Shown: positions 38,059-50,223, numbered from the stretch's first letter. The stretch: 64,000 nt of DNA from Niebla homalea (GCA_019925105.1 JAHGAU010000027.1:801213-865212), one strand, 5' to 3'. A program made the numbers and translations. Notes: a model not told the origin generated them from the letters alone.

Positions 38059-39420
38059 TATTTATAATCTAATTTAACTCCTATTATATCTTAATTCTGT
38101 TAAATAGTCCGAGTTACTATATATAGTTTAAGGCTTTTTTTTTATTTCTCCTTTTATAATTAATATTATAATATTTAAAATATAAAATATTCTTATTCAT
38201 AAATAACTTACGGCTTTATTATTTAAAACTTTAATATTTTATAAAGGCTTTAAGCTTATTTTCTATCGTTTTTATTGCCGTTATTTTACTTATAAAGAAT
38301 TAAAAAGTATTAACTCTTAAAATATTAAGTTATCGATTCTTTATTTTCTTAAAGCTTTAACTATATATTTTATTAAAATAAACCGCTTAAATTGTTTTAT
38401 TTATAATAAACTTAAAGAAATAGAGATTTTTAGGATCGATAAGATAATTAAATATTAATTAAAACTAAAATATAAACTTTAACGAGGTTATTAATATTCC
38501 TATTGATCTTAAATTGGATTATATTGTTATAAGCGGTTCCGTTTAATAAAGGCAATTCATTTATACTTAATGAATATTTATAATTATTACGATAACTTAT
38601 ATTACTTCTCTATTATAGTATAAGACCTTTTAAATAATAACGAGCCGGTTTACGTCCGTATAGGAACTATAGGAGTGCCACCGAGCGTAAAGGGAAGGGG
38701 ATATAAAACCAGCATAGGGGTATAATTGGACCATTAATACCTATTGAAGAGTTCCCGTTATCATTTACGATCCTTAAAATAGACCCTTTTTTATCCTTTA
38801 TTGACTTTAAGGTTAAGGAAATAGCGACATTATTAAATATAGGTTTATTAAAACGGCTTTTAATACCGCTTAAAGGCTTTTTATTTATAAGAAGAATAAT
38901 CCTTAATTCGGATCCTTTTTTATTATCTAAAGAGATTAAATAAGAAGCGGTATTACCGAACGCGGGAATATTAAAGGTATCGTAATTTACCTTAGTTCTT
39001 ACGATATCGGTAACGAGGGTTATAGGAGGAAGAACGTAATAAGTAATAATAATAAAAAAATAATCCGGTATATAAAAAGCATTATATTATTACTATTATA
39101 GGGACAATATATTATATATATAAACGTATAAATATAATAAAATAATATAAATTAAGTATAATCTATAAAGATAAATCTATATAATTTAAGATTATCCGCT
39201 TTTAATCCCTAAAGTTAAGTAGAAAGTTAATTTTTTAACGGATAACCTATTATTAGAAATATCGCTTTACCGTATATTCTATTATTAATAAAAATCTGAC
39301 TTTTCCGCGTATTCCGTACTTTCTGCATTATTAAATTGCTTATACCATAAATACCCCTTTTTATATTAATAGTTTAAGTAACATTAATAATCTATTATTT
39401 TTATCCCGGACTTAAGTATA
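38059..39420. other. Degraded unclassified region
   Basis: AT-rich and closed in all frames. A less-mutated patch at 38,640-38,770 contains CCACCGAGCGTAAAGGGA and GGACCATTAATACC, but no gene. It precedes the DUF6589 relic and may include its upstream region. Confidence 0.35.
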
Positions 39421-42150
39421 GATCCTTACCTATTAAGTGAGCTTTTAAAGCTTTTACGGAGCCTATCGCCGGTCCATACGTCTCAAGATTTACGTACCCT
39501 TAAAGTACCCCTTACTATATATATAATATTAAAGCCGACGTTTTCCTCGCGGTAATTACGTTAAAACGACGAACGGAAGGCCTATAAAATAATCTTAAAG
39601 TTAAGGAAAAGGAACCTATTAATTTATACGTTTCTTAAGGAACTCTTAACGGACTTATAGAGAAAAGGAGGAATTAATTATTAAAGTAAACGTATTAATT
39701 AACTCTATAAGTTAAATAATATACTCTTAAATAAGATATATAAAGGATTTAAGCTATTTAAGCTTAATGAAATAGATTTCCTTAATCGATTAAAATAGGG
39801 TAATTAATTTTTACGTAAGGAAATTATATATCTCCCTTAATAAGTTAGATTTTTTTAAAAGTATACGGTTAAGTTTATAGGTAAACTTAAAAAGGAAACG
39901 AAAAAGGAAATATAAGACGTAATAAAGTACGATACTCCTCGCTCCGTAACTTTTATAAGATATTTACTTAAGCTTATATTAATTATAACCCGCTCCGAGA
40001 AGAAAGGGGTAATTAAGCCTATAAGTAAGAAGGTAAATAAAGAGTTAAATGATAATATGAAAAATATAATTATAATTATATTTAATATCCTTTATTATTA
40101 TTAATAAAAGAAGCTTATTAATAACTTTTAAGTTCGTTTCGGTCTTTACCTTTATTATAATAATATTAAGACCTCCGTTATTAAGGTATTAAGTAAGTAC
40201 GGGTTAAATATCGGTTATATATCTATATAACGTATTATCCGTAAGATAACCTTATAAGGATAGAAAGATATTAAATCTATTGGCCGTAACCTGAATGCTA
40301 TGGTAGTATATAATAACTTAGAGTAAATATAAGGGGTACGGTATTAACGGTTAAAACAGAACAGTAAAATGGATTCTATTATTACGGGCTTAATGGTTAA
40401 GGGCATTTATATACCAAGTAACGGGCTTATAAGCAAGATACTAAATTACAATAAGAAGCTAAGCGTTACTAACGTATTTAAAGCACTTGATCTTAACTAT
40501 AAAGACTTAAATATAAATAAGGTATTCTTATAAGTTCTTTATAAAGGTTTCTGGATAAGCTAACTTAATTTCAAGGCGTATTTATAGGTACTACGTAAAT
40601 CCCTTACTTAACGAGCACGATTTTACTTATAGGAAAAGCTTTATTTAATTACCGGCCCTAAATACTCCTTCTTATATCTTAATCGATTACTGAATAAACG
40701 TATATAATCTTACCCTATCCAGATTATATATTCGGATAAAAGCTTCCTTTAAGGTAATTACGAGATCCTCGAAGATATCTATTTACGGTAATTCGGGTTT
40801 AATAAAGAAGAAAATCGTCCTTTCTTTAAGAATAAGCTTTAACTTATATACGGCGATTAAAAGTTATTTATAAGACTTTAAACGATTAAGAAAAATAATA
40901 TTAAAGAAGAAGAGCCCCGATATAGTTAATTCCGTTAATTATTATTTATATTAACTTTATTTTATTATAAGATATACTATTATAAAGTAATTTATTAGTA
41001 TTATTAAGAACCGGTTAAAGAAAAAAAGCCGAGAATAATAAATAACCTACTTTTTCCTTAAACCTAAAGCTAATATCTAAGGTCGTAAGAGAATTAAAGA
41101 CGTAAATAAAGACTTCTATACCGTTAAGGAGTTCTTTACGTATAGCTTTAATAGTCGAGTTTTTATTATGTATTAATAACGTTTTCTCGAAAAGACGTTA
41201 AAAGATATAGTTAAAATAACGGAGTAAAGCCTTAAAGCAGCGTATAATAAGGCAGAGGATAAATTAATTATATTAGTATTTAAAAGTATATTAAAGGATT
41301 TATATATTCGTTTTTTCCTTTTTATTAAATAGGAGACAGATTCCGAGTTAAAAAATTATTATTACTTTATTTAGATATTTAAGTTATATATTTTACTTAA
41401 AGCCGTAATTAAAGCCGGTAATATCGGCTTTATTAATCGTACTTTAAATATTATATCTATTTATATCTTTAAGTTATTATTTAAGAATTATATTATCGTT
41501 TCGCTTTTTTAGCTTATTATACGCGTAATAAAGGGTTTAATTTAGTCTTTAACCGGGCTATATTAGTCAATTCTATTGTAAATAAGACCGTTAAACTGAA
41601 TAAATAAAAAGAAATAGATTTATTTAATAAATATCTTAATAAATTTATTAAGGAAACCTTTCGATATTAAGCCAATTTATCGTTTAATTTCGTATATATA
41701 ATGGATTATATTTTTTTAAATAATATATAATTTAAGAATATACGAGTTTTAATTCATAAATTTTTTAAAGTATATTATATAAAGAAATACCGGACTAAAG
41801 ACGTAAATAAGGATATTCTCTATTATATAAATATACTATAAATAAGCCGTAGCTTTTTTACGAATATACCTCGTAACGGGTAAATATGGTTATAAAGGAT
41901 AACCTATTTAAACGTAAGTTTACCGGTTTTACCAATCGAGTTAAACGGTTTAATAATAGTTTACTTAATAAGAACCTTAATAATAATAATATTAAGGAGT
42001 TAAATAAGTTAACTATAAATACGGTAATAAAGCAATTCTTTAATAATATTCAATATAACGATTAAAGCGACGATATATTAAAGAATAGTTTTTTACCTCT
42101 TAAAGATACTTTTAAAGTTAAGCCTATTAAACCCGATTATAATATATAAT
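39421..42150 (+). pseudogene. DUF6589-family relic
   Basis: Large degraded protein resembling the fungal DUF6589 family, whose members are long, multi-copy and of unknown function. In order: IYIPSNGLISKIL near 40,408-40,446; YPIQIIYSDKSFL near 40,713-40,752; ILEDIYL then FGFNKEENRPFFKNKL near 40,768-40,838; LIYGD(stop)K near 40,843-40,863, matching the family's QLxYGDQ.T block; DVNKDFYTVKEFFTYSFNSR at 41,099-41,158, matching DF.....F....F.AR; and GFNLVFNRAILVNSIVNKTV at 41,533-41,592 with KEIDLFNKYLNKFIKETF after it, matching LVN......E.DL..E..N...K. The YGD and LVN blocks share a frame but the block between is shifted by one, so there are indels or introns. It is assigned from memory of the family pattern. 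Confidence 0.65.
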
Positions 42151-42728
42151 CTCCTTTAGCTTTACCGTAATAAGGCCGTTACGGGTAGGTAAAGAGTAAG
42201 GGCTATAGGGGTAAAGGGTAATGCCCAACGAATAAAAGCAAGAGCTAAAGACTATACTTAAAAAGGAAAGAATATACGATTCGGATTTAACCCGGAGATT
42301 ACGTTAAACGAGAAATCTTACCGGAATTAAGCCCTTTTTTTACCGGAAAACGCTATGGGATCCAGTAATAAGGTTGCGGTTTAATAAGAATCTTAATAGT
42401 CGGTATTCTATTATTTCTTTATACTTTTGCGTTTTAAAGGCTATCGGTCCTTAAGATAAGCTATATTTTATACCGAGTATATTATTAAATTATTTAAATA
42501 TAATATTAATATCGCCGTTATTATTTATGGTATAGGGTTTTCGATAAAATCTTTATTTTCCTTATATTATACAATACCTACTTTTTTTATGCTTTTATAG
42601 TTATTATATAAAAATACCGCGATTATATTAGAGATTTTACGTCTTAAGTAAGGCTTTTATATACTTCGTTACCAGCCCTTTCTTATTTGGTAATATGCTA
42701 TTGGGATATATAAAGGCGTACCGTATAG
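42151..42728. other. Degraded spacer after the DUF6589 relic
   Basis: At 42,170-42,260 a less-mutated + strand patch reads basic residues (GRYG, GKEGL type), then AT-rich sequence closed in all frames. It may be the 3' end of the preceding relic. Nothing else seen. Confidence 0.3.
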
Positions 42729-42830
42729 GCTACCGCCGGACCACCCCCTTAAGGGAGGACGCTGCCGGATTACCCCCTTAAGGGAAGACGCTACCGGACC
42801 ACCCTATTAAGGGAGGATGCTGCCGGCTGG
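42729..42830 (+). repeat. 29-bp GC-rich tandem repeat with CCTTAAGG cores
   Basis: Units at 42,729-42,760 (32 bp, three extra bases), 42,761-42,789 and 42,790-42,818, then a partial unit. Each holds GC(T)GCCGGA and a self-complementary CCCTTAAGGG core (third copy CCTATTAAGGG). C and G are well kept here compared with the flanks. Related CCCCTTAAGGGG occurs at 48,941-48,952. Confidence 0.8.
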
Positions 42831-42839
42831 CTTACTTAC

Positions 42840-43790
42840 GGGGCTAGTTAACGTTATAAATATTAACGAACCGGTTTATATTACCGATATAAAGTCTATA
42901 GCTTAAAGGTTATACGAAGTATATATAAAAAAGAAAAAGAAGAGGTAAAGGCCGAGATATTTATACTTAAAGCCGGTTTATTTATTATTTATTGGCTTAT
43001 TTATTAAGTAAAGATAAAAGTTTAAAGATAAAGGTTTAAAGATAAGGGTTTTAAAAAGTAAATAATAAGATTTTATATAGTTAAGTAATAAGCGGCTACC
43101 ATAAGTAGCCGATAAGGTATAAGAAAGAAAGAAAAGAGGTAAAAGCCGAAATATTTATACCTTAGACCGCTTTATTTATTAGCTTATTTATTATAATTCT
43201 ATTAAGGGAAAAAGAAGGAACTCCTATACCTCGTTATCGGCCCTCTTTTACCCCGTAATAAGCCCTTAAGGTAAATAAGGAGTACGGTGGCTATGAAATA
43301 TGGCTAACCTACTCGCGGGGCCAGTTAACGCTAATACTTAAGGTAATAATGGAGAATTTTATTAATAATAAAGTTCAGGATAACCTTAAAAGGTTATTTA
43401 CTATAATAAATAAGGTATAAGAAAGAAAGAGAAAAGGTAAGGGCCGAGATATTTATACTTAAAGCCGGCTTATTTATTATTTATTAACTTATTTATTAAG
43501 TAAAGATAAAGGTTTAAAGATAAGGATTTTAAAAGGTAAATAATAAATACCAGTGCCAGCTAATACTTAAGGTAATAATATAGGATTTTATTAATAATAA
43601 AATTCAGGGTAGCCTTAAAAGGCCACTTATTATAATAAGTAAGGTATAAGAAAGAGAAAGAAAAGGTAAGAGTTAAGATATTTATACTTTAAAGCCGGTT
43701 TTTTTGCTACTAGCTTATTTATTATAATTTTACCGGAGAAAAAAAGGATCTCTTCTACCTTGCTATCGGCCTTTTCCTATCCTATAATAT
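42840..43790 (+). repeat. Tandem array of about 200-300-bp units
   Basis: Four copies of a block reading about AAGAAAGAGAAAAGGTAAGG, GCCGAGATATTTATAC, TTAAAGCCGG, TTTATTATTTATT start near 42,920, 43,122, 43,421 and 43,651. The last two units are about 230 bp apart and also share GCTAATACTTAAGGTAATAAT (43,330 and 43,559), TTTTATTAATAATAAA and CCTTAAAAGG. Units differ by C/T and G/A changes and by internal deletions. It has no coding frame and looks like a subtelomeric satellite. Confidence 0.78.
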
Positions 43791-44014
43791 ACTTTTATTA
43801 ATAACGTAACTCGTGGTGGTACGTTAGGTTTTACCTTAAATAATTTAGCTCCAGATCTTATATTAACGACGAACCCGTTATTATATAAATAGCCGGAAAC
43901 GTATCTATAGTACGGTTATAACCAGGGCTATTTATAATAGCTTTAATTATATAGCCAGCCTATAACTTAAGAGTTTTAACTTTACGTATAAGAATAAGGC
44001 TTATAATCGTATTA

Positions 44015-44085
44015 TTATCCGTAGTTTAGTTAAATAGCTTAAACGACATTTCCGTTACGTCCTGGGTTTAATTCCGGCTATAGCT
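44015..44085 (+). ncRNA. tRNA-like head with A-box and B-box remnants (copy B)
   Basis: TAGTTTAGTTAAATAG at 44,022-44,037 resembles a pol III A-box, and GGTTTAATTCC at 44,065-44,075 matches the B-box GGTTCGANTCC after CG-to-TA changes. The start-to-start distance is 43 bases, about as in tRNA genes. The would-be acceptor arms do not pair, so it is a degraded relative, not a working tRNA gene. The same two boxes at the same spacing are at 50,007 and 50,050. Confidence 0.55.
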
Positions 44086-44275
44086 TTAGCTATGGATTTT
44101 ATTAAAAAGGTATGTTTGTTAATTCTCTTACCTATCCCTTATATATAAGGATGAATTTATAAAACGTACGTATCCTATAGGCCTTATAGGCCTATGGGGT
44201 GCGTACGGGGAAGAAACGACCTTCTAAGCCTTACGGGGCGATTAAGAAAAACCACTATTCTGATTCTGAATTGTT

Positions 44276-44314
44276 ATTTACCTAGTGCATAACGCGTATT
44301 ATGCATTAGGTAAT
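44276..44314. repeat. Long imperfect palindrome around CGCGTA
   Basis: Left arm ATTTACCTAGTGCATAA, loop CGCGTA, right arm TTATGCATTAGGTAAT. The arms pair over about 16 bases with one mismatch next to the centre region. The matching element at 50,224-50,262 keeps the loop and pairing although both arms have changed, as RIP would do. Confidence 0.85.
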
Positions 44315-44775
44315 CTTATTAACGATAATGTTAAATATAGGTTTTAAATATTTTCTTTTTTGCCCTTAATTATAATGCTTACTTATATTATTAAGTAATA
44401 AGAACCTTAAGATACGCGTATATAATAAATATCGTAAGGAGCGTATTACGATAGTAATACGGACGTAATAATAAGCTTATAAGAGCAATAATAAGTTTAT
44501 AACGGCAATATAAACGTAATAGTAAGCTTATGAAAGTAGTAGTAAGTTTACAATAGTAGTAATAAGCTTGCGATGGTAATATAAACGCAATAATAAACTT
44601 ATAATAGCTTAATAAATTAATAAGGCTTTACGGATTAAACTTTACGGCTTTAGCTTAATAAATAAGCTTAAGGGCTTAATATAAATAGAATACTTACTTA
44701 AGATATAGGCTCTCCAGCCGGAATACGGTATTTTTAACCTATAAAAATAGGAGTATATAAAGGTAAGGTATTACG

Positions 44776-45199
44776 GTAAATAGATATAACGGGTCTTCAC
44801 CCTTAACCCGGCGGCCTTATATAGTGAAATCTCTCGATTAATGTATTCTATAAGGTATTACCGGGTTATATACTTATTCCTTTTAGGATCTAATAGCCGT
44901 TAGAGTTATTTAAGCCCTTAAAGCTCCTTCTGTTTTGTATTTAACTTACGTATCCTTAATGAGTGGCCTTAAATAGAATTAATAGATATTTCGGTTAATA
45001 GCTTTCTTTAAATGGCGGTAAGCGTTATTATAAGCGTTTAATTGTCCAAAGGAGTCGTTAAAATGTCCATTAATAAAGTTAATACTTATCTATCTTTAAA
45101 GGTATTAACCATAAATTAACGGACATGTTAATTCACTTATTTTTATTTCCTTTTATATTTAACTACTTCGCTTACGTAAATAACGAATTTCCTTTTAAC
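44776..45199. other. Spacer with a nested inverted repeat
   Basis: At 45,062-45,126 an outer pair (ATGTCCATTAA / TTAACGGACAT, one mismatch) encloses an inner pair (GTTAATAC / GTATTAAC). It could be a short hairpin or the remains of a small inverted-repeat element. The rest is degraded with no frame. Confidence 0.45.
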
Positions 45200-47120
45200 T
45201 ATTACTTATAATTAAATAGTAAGTATCGTTTATATTATATAAAAGATTAAGTTTCTTTCCTCTCTAATTAAATTATCTTCTTAATTAATTATATATTAAG
45301 CCTTATCTTTATTTAATAAAGCTTTATTAGCTTTTGCCTATATAACGATAATAAAGTCCGTTAAGAATATTTTACTAATAAATATATACTTTAATATAAA
45401 GCCTTTTATTATCTTAAGGAATCTTTTGTCCCGCTAGGCTTATAACGCGGTTATAATACTAACTTTTACCTTACTCGAGATAAAAAATGGTTAATTTAGT
45501 AATATACCTGGCTTATAAATAATTAATAAAGGGTCCGTATTCTTATATTTATTATAATAAAGTTTAGTAAAACCGGTATCCTTCTTATCGTATAAATAGC
45601 GGAGGATAACTTTCCGTATATATTCCTAGGAGTTAATAATCTTATAAAGGTTCTTATATATAACGTTTTTTCTTTTAAGCCCGATTAATTATTCTTTCTT
45701 ACCGGTATTTATAATTTTCTTATTTATATCGAAGCCTTTAATCCGTTTTAAGCCTCTATAATTCTTATTTATTATAAAGATAAAATAGCCGGTCTTCTCT
45801 TTTATACGAGCTATTCGTCCTACTCTTTAGATAAGGACTAAAGTCGGTAATTCTTTAGTTATTAAAAGACCTTATTAAATTACCCAATAGATATTAAACA
45901 TATTTACCTTAATACCGAAAGCGTTAATAATAATAAAGATACGGGATTAAGAGTCCGGGGTTATAAAACGGTTAATAAGTTGTTCCTTTTGCTGTTTCTA
46001 TAATTTTAAATAAAAAAGCTTTATTAATAACTTACCCTTTTCCTTACTCCAATTTATTTTACGGAACTTAAACCGTTAATAATTAACGATATTCCGTTTT
46101 ATATTAATGCTATCGGCGTAAATAATAGTCTTTATAATAAGTTCCTTTTCATAAGGCTAAATAAGGAATTAAAGGTCTTAAAAATCCTTCTCGTTCTTTA
46201 TAAACTCTTTAATATCTTACGTAATTTCGGGACGATCGATTAATATTTAAATAGTTTTATAGTACTTAAATCCGGCCTTTACGAGATAAGGCTTAATGGT
46301 ATCTTGCTTTAAAGTGGCTATTATTTTAAATTAAGCAATCTAACGTCTTAAAATATATCCTTTAAGGTTATCCAGGTATATATAATAAGGCCGGAAGGTA
46401 AAGTAGCCTTATTATAAAATGAAATGTATTTTATTAATCGTAATTATATATAAATAATTATTTAAGAATAGCTTACTATACTAAATATAACGCTTAAATA
46501 TATTATTAAGGATAATCTCCAGATTAATAAGGACGTAAATATATAGTCCTTTAGTAATATCCCGCAGGTTCTTTTCTTTATACGAATTATTATTTAAGAT
46601 AAATATACTAACATCTTATAAGGTATTTAGCTCCTATTTTTAACCTTATTATAAAGCATTTATAAAATAGATAAGGAAAACCACCCTTTTTTTTTATTAA
46701 TAGGGGAATAGATTAAAAGATTAAGCTCTTCCCAAAGCTGGTAAGAGCTAAAAGGATAATATTTACGCCGTGATAAAAACGTATAACGGCTTTGATTTAC
46801 TAAGGTTTTAAAGAGGATACAGCCTTTTATATAGATATACCCTATATATGGCTTTAAATCTTAGTTAGTTTAAGTATAACGTTTATAGGCTTATAGGGAG
46901 ATAAGACCGGTTTTATTAATAATAAGGTAGTTATCATAATACCGGTTAATAATAAAGGGAAGGATTAAGTTATAGGCTGGATATAAAGGGATTCTCCGTA
47001 AGTTAAGCTTTAAATTAACGATTATTACAATAAAAGTAAGCTTACGTAAGCAGTAATTAATAGCCGGGTAAAGTATATTTTAATTATATTATTTAAGGTA
47101 AAGGAGACGGTAATTAAGTG
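45200..47120 (-). pseudogene. RecQ-like (telomere-linked type) helicase relic
   Basis: Superfamily 2 ATP-dependent DNA helicase relic. Reading down the minus strand in one frame: Walker A TSFGKSLIF near 46,738-46,712 (family TGSGKS); a (D)E-I-H box as NKIH at 46,438-46,421, about 100 residues later; IIINAFGIKVNMFNIYQVIQ near 46,000-45,900 with TAA codons in between (family IATDAFGMGVD...VIQW); and a motif VI core RVGRIAR near 45,830-45,806 (family QRIGRAAR), followed by a GYFIF block. I checked that Walker A, NKIH and motif VI are in the same phase. Related RecQ-type genes lie at chromosome ends of many fungi (TLH genes). It is transcribed away from the telomere and sits about 17 kb from it. 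N- and C-terminal limits are approximate. Asp-to-Asn and Gln-to-stop changes fit RIP. Confidence 0.75.
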
Positions 47121-47862
47121 CCTTTACTATTAAAAAGGGTCCGCTATTAACTTAATATAAGCTTATCCGCCTTAACCGATTTACTTAATTATAAAGGGTC
47201 CGTATATATTTAGTATTTATTTTCAGAAGGTAATTAAGCGATTATCTTAAGGTTTATTAAGTCTTAATAATATATCCCGACTCTTATTTATTTATTATTA
47301 TTAAATAGTTTACTTTAAGAAGAGTTAAAATTTAAGGACGGTAATTATTAACTATAAAGAGCTACCTTAATAATATAAAGTAGTTTAAAGCGAGCTATAT
47401 TAATATTAAAGGTATATATAAAGTTTAATAAACTTTTAATTATTAAATCTTATAATATTATTATCGACGCCGGACGACTTAAATAACGTACGGGAGTTAT
47501 AATCTGCAATATACAATAACGAATTAACCTATAGTTTAATTGGAAAAACGAAGACGGTAATTGATTTAGTATAATCGAAAGGTATATACTATATTTCTTA
47601 ATTGTTTTATAGTGGTGGTTATCGCGTAATATCGCGTACGATAATAAGGGTGAATTGCTAAGGGTTTACCGGTATATACGTTTCCCATATAAATTAAGGG
47701 TTTACCGGTCGATTTTTCGATTTTCTTACTTAGACCCCCATAAAACGAGCCCGGGTAGGCTAACGTCCGATTATGTAAGCTTACCGTTAAGGCCCTTTTA
47801 TAGGTAAGGGCTAAGAACTAAGACTAAAATCTATAAAAGAAGACTATAGGATATACCTAGCT
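47121..47862. other. Spacer with dispersed-repeat fragments
   Basis: AAGGGTTTACCGG occurs twice (about 47,658 and 47,697). At 47,790-47,830 the minus strand shares GTTCTTAGCCCT and CCTTAACGGTAAG with the hairpin-bearing segment at 32.5 kb. No coding frame seen apart from possible N-terminal remains of the RecQ relic next to 47,120. Confidence 0.4.
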
Positions 47863-47980
47863 AGTCTGGGATATACGGTTAGGTAATAAGATATATACGT
47901 ATTATAAGAGTATCTTAATACCGCTCGTATAACGGCTTAATAACACTTTATGCCCGGAATACTATTACCATACCTATACC
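47863..47980. repeat. LTR fragment of the copia family found at 61.9 kb
   Basis: TCTGGGATATACGGTTAGGT at 47,867-47,886 is identical to 61,866-61,885, and similarity continues for about 110 bases (ATTATAAG, TTTATGCCCG, ATTA). As the other copy marks the LTR edge of the copia element at 56.9-61.9 kb, this is either a solo LTR or a displaced 3' LTR of that element. Confidence 0.65.
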
Positions 47981-49959
47981 TAGCCTGATATAATAGGAAG
48001 TACTTATGGATTATAATAGACTTTTTATTAATATTATTATCGTGTTTAATTAAAGGGTATAATTTCCAGTTTACCTTACGGCATAAAAGACTATAATATA
48101 TTAATAATATCTGGCGGAGGAGTAATACTAAAGTTTATTAAACGTTAAGTAAATTTAATAAACGTCGAATAAATTATATTTTAGAGTTTTAGAAGGCTTA
48201 ATGTATTACCGGCTTAATACTATTTATATACGACTTATATATGATGCCCCGATAAACTTTAAGGTAAATTATTAAGACGGTATTCGTAAACTTTAAATGC
48301 CGTTAATAATAATTTAAACTTATATTACTATAAGAATAAAATACGCTAAGCTAACTTCCCGGGAACGGATCTTTTATTCTTAAGTGTTATGGAAGTAACG
48401 CTTGGAATAAACTTATAAAAGCCTTATTAAAGTAAGGACTGTTATATTATATAGCGGTAATTAAATAGTTAATACGATATATAATCGGAGGCAGACGGAT
48501 AATAATAAGCGGAGGTTATAGATATATATAGTTTTACGTAGTCTTTATATTAAATATATAAGATTATATAAATTAAGATCTATAAATAAGCTATATAAAT
48601 AGGCCGGAGCTTAATATATATATATCTACTTAGATTAACGGTTAGGAAACCTAGATATATACTTATTACGTAAATATAGTTAATATTATAATTAACGACT
48701 ACGTTAATACTATAGTAGTAAGATTAATACTTTAATATTACTTAATAAGTAAATGTATTTATCGGATTATTTACCCTTTCCTTTTTAGTAATCGTAATAT
48801 AAATTGTTGGTTTTATATTGAATAAAATATCGTTCTCGCTTATACGGTATTTTAAACTCGTTTTAGCGTTATCGCGGCTGATTTAAGTATGGTTTTTCTG
48901 GCGGTTAATTACTTATTTATATTATTCACGTCCAGGGGAGCCCCTTAAGGGGTAAATACCCGGGAAAACCTTATAAGATAGGGTGCTCTTTAAAGCACGT
49001 ATTACTTAAGGGGTATTATAAGCGGGTACGATATAAAGTATAATACAGCGATAGCCTTAAATGCATAAATATATTAAGCTTTAGGGATATATATATTAAA
49101 GGCTTAAAGCATTTAAAGAATACGTTTATTAAGAGGTAAATATATATAGTCTTCTCTTAATCTTTCTACGTATTTATAAATTAATATCCTTCTTATTATT
49201 TAAGCTATTTTAATTAAGATTTATCGATAGGTATTACTTATATAATAGAGTTAAGCCATAATAGCTACGTAATTCATTTTTTAAAACGTATTATAACCTA
49301 ACTGATTTATTATTATAGAATTTATATTAAAAGAAATCCCGATAATAAAAGTAACGTTTAAATTTATATTAAGGGTATAAGATATATACCCGTTACTATA
49401 AATATAAATATTTTAACGCCGGTATCCTTTTAATAGCTCCTATTAATATATTTATCGTTTTTAAGCCTTTATTACTATTAATAATTCTAATTATTTACTT
49501 ATTTAAGGAAATATTAAATACTTATATACTTTAACTAAATATTACCTAAAATTACCGTAATCCGGCTAAGGAACGTAAGAGATAAAACCCTTCGGTAAAC
49601 CTTTTAGTTAACTTTTTAGTAAAAGCGGCCTGTATGGCCCTGCCATAATAAGTTTAAAGACACCATAATTACGACGGAGAAAAAAGATCCGTCTATTTAA
49701 GGTTATGCTTAATCCACGTATACCTTTAATATAATAAGCTTAAAAAATTATATTAACAATAAAAAACCTAAAAGCTAAATAAATAATCTTTTATTATTTT
49801 ATTTATATATCTTATAAATATAGTTAAGCTTTAAACGTATTAATTATATTATTAACTTTATTATAGTATAACCCTTTAATTATAGGTTACCGTTACGGTT
49901 ACCGTCGTCGTCGGCCCCGCTTCCGCGGCTTCCTTTATCCCTTATACTTCCAGCGTAAT
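47981..49959. other. Degraded region with a perfect CCCCTTAAGGGG palindrome
   Basis: Closed in all frames. CCCCTTAAGGGG at 48,941-48,952 is a perfect 12-bp palindrome in a less-mutated patch (48,920-49,045) that also has GTGCT...AGCAC and a second CTTAAGGGG at about 49,011. A GC-richer patch at 49,890-49,950 (CGTCGTCGTCGG, CCGCGG) has no frame. No gene recognised. Confidence 0.4.
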
Positions 49960-49999
49960 TTACACTATATATATAAGAATAAAGGTTTTAATAATAATA

Positions 50000-50070
50000 T
50001 TATCAATAATTTAATTAATTAATGGATCCGTTATAAAGTTAACGTTTAGGGTTTAAATCCGGTTATAACG
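50000..50070 (+). ncRNA. tRNA-like head with A-box and B-box remnants (copy C)
   Basis: TAATTTAATTAATTAA at 50,007-50,022 aligns with the A-box of copy B, and GGTTTAAATCC at 50,050-50,060 aligns with its B-box. The 43-base spacing is the same. Both are degraded; no clover-leaf can be drawn. Confidence 0.45.
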
Positions 50071-50223
50071 GATTATTTAATCTTAATAGTACGTTTATCC
50101 ATTTACTTTACTTATTTACCCCTTATATATATAAGGATGATTTCTTAAATTAAAATTTAAAAAGTAACGACTTAACCCGTATTACGGGTAAAGATTATAA
50201 TAGCGATTTAACTCTAAATTACA

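Larger units (their letters stand above)
43985..44775 (+). repeat. Composite dispersed repeat, copy B
   Basis: A chain of elements shared in order with 49,960-50,890: tRNA-like head (44,015-44,085), CCTTATATATAAGG palindrome near 44,136-44,149, a long stem around CGCGTA (44,276-44,314), AACGATAATGTTAAA, a minisatellite of about 20 bp (44,455-44,605, TAGTAAGTTTA type), and a 3' module (44,710-44,775) with CTCTCCAGCCGG, ATACGG, TTTTTAA and TATATAA. The 3' module is also present three times at 1.2-1.6 kb. An additional inverted pair, CGTACG with CCTATAGG and CCTATGG with CGTACG, lies at 44,165-44,210. It does not match any repeat I can name. Possibilities are a tRNA-derived SINE or a subtelomeric unit carrying one. 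Confidence 0.7.

Noticed and set aside
44015..44085. Functional tRNA gene
   Set aside because: A- and B-box remnants have correct spacing, but the acceptor arms do not pair and RIP changes hit conserved bases, so it is listed only as a tRNA-like relic.
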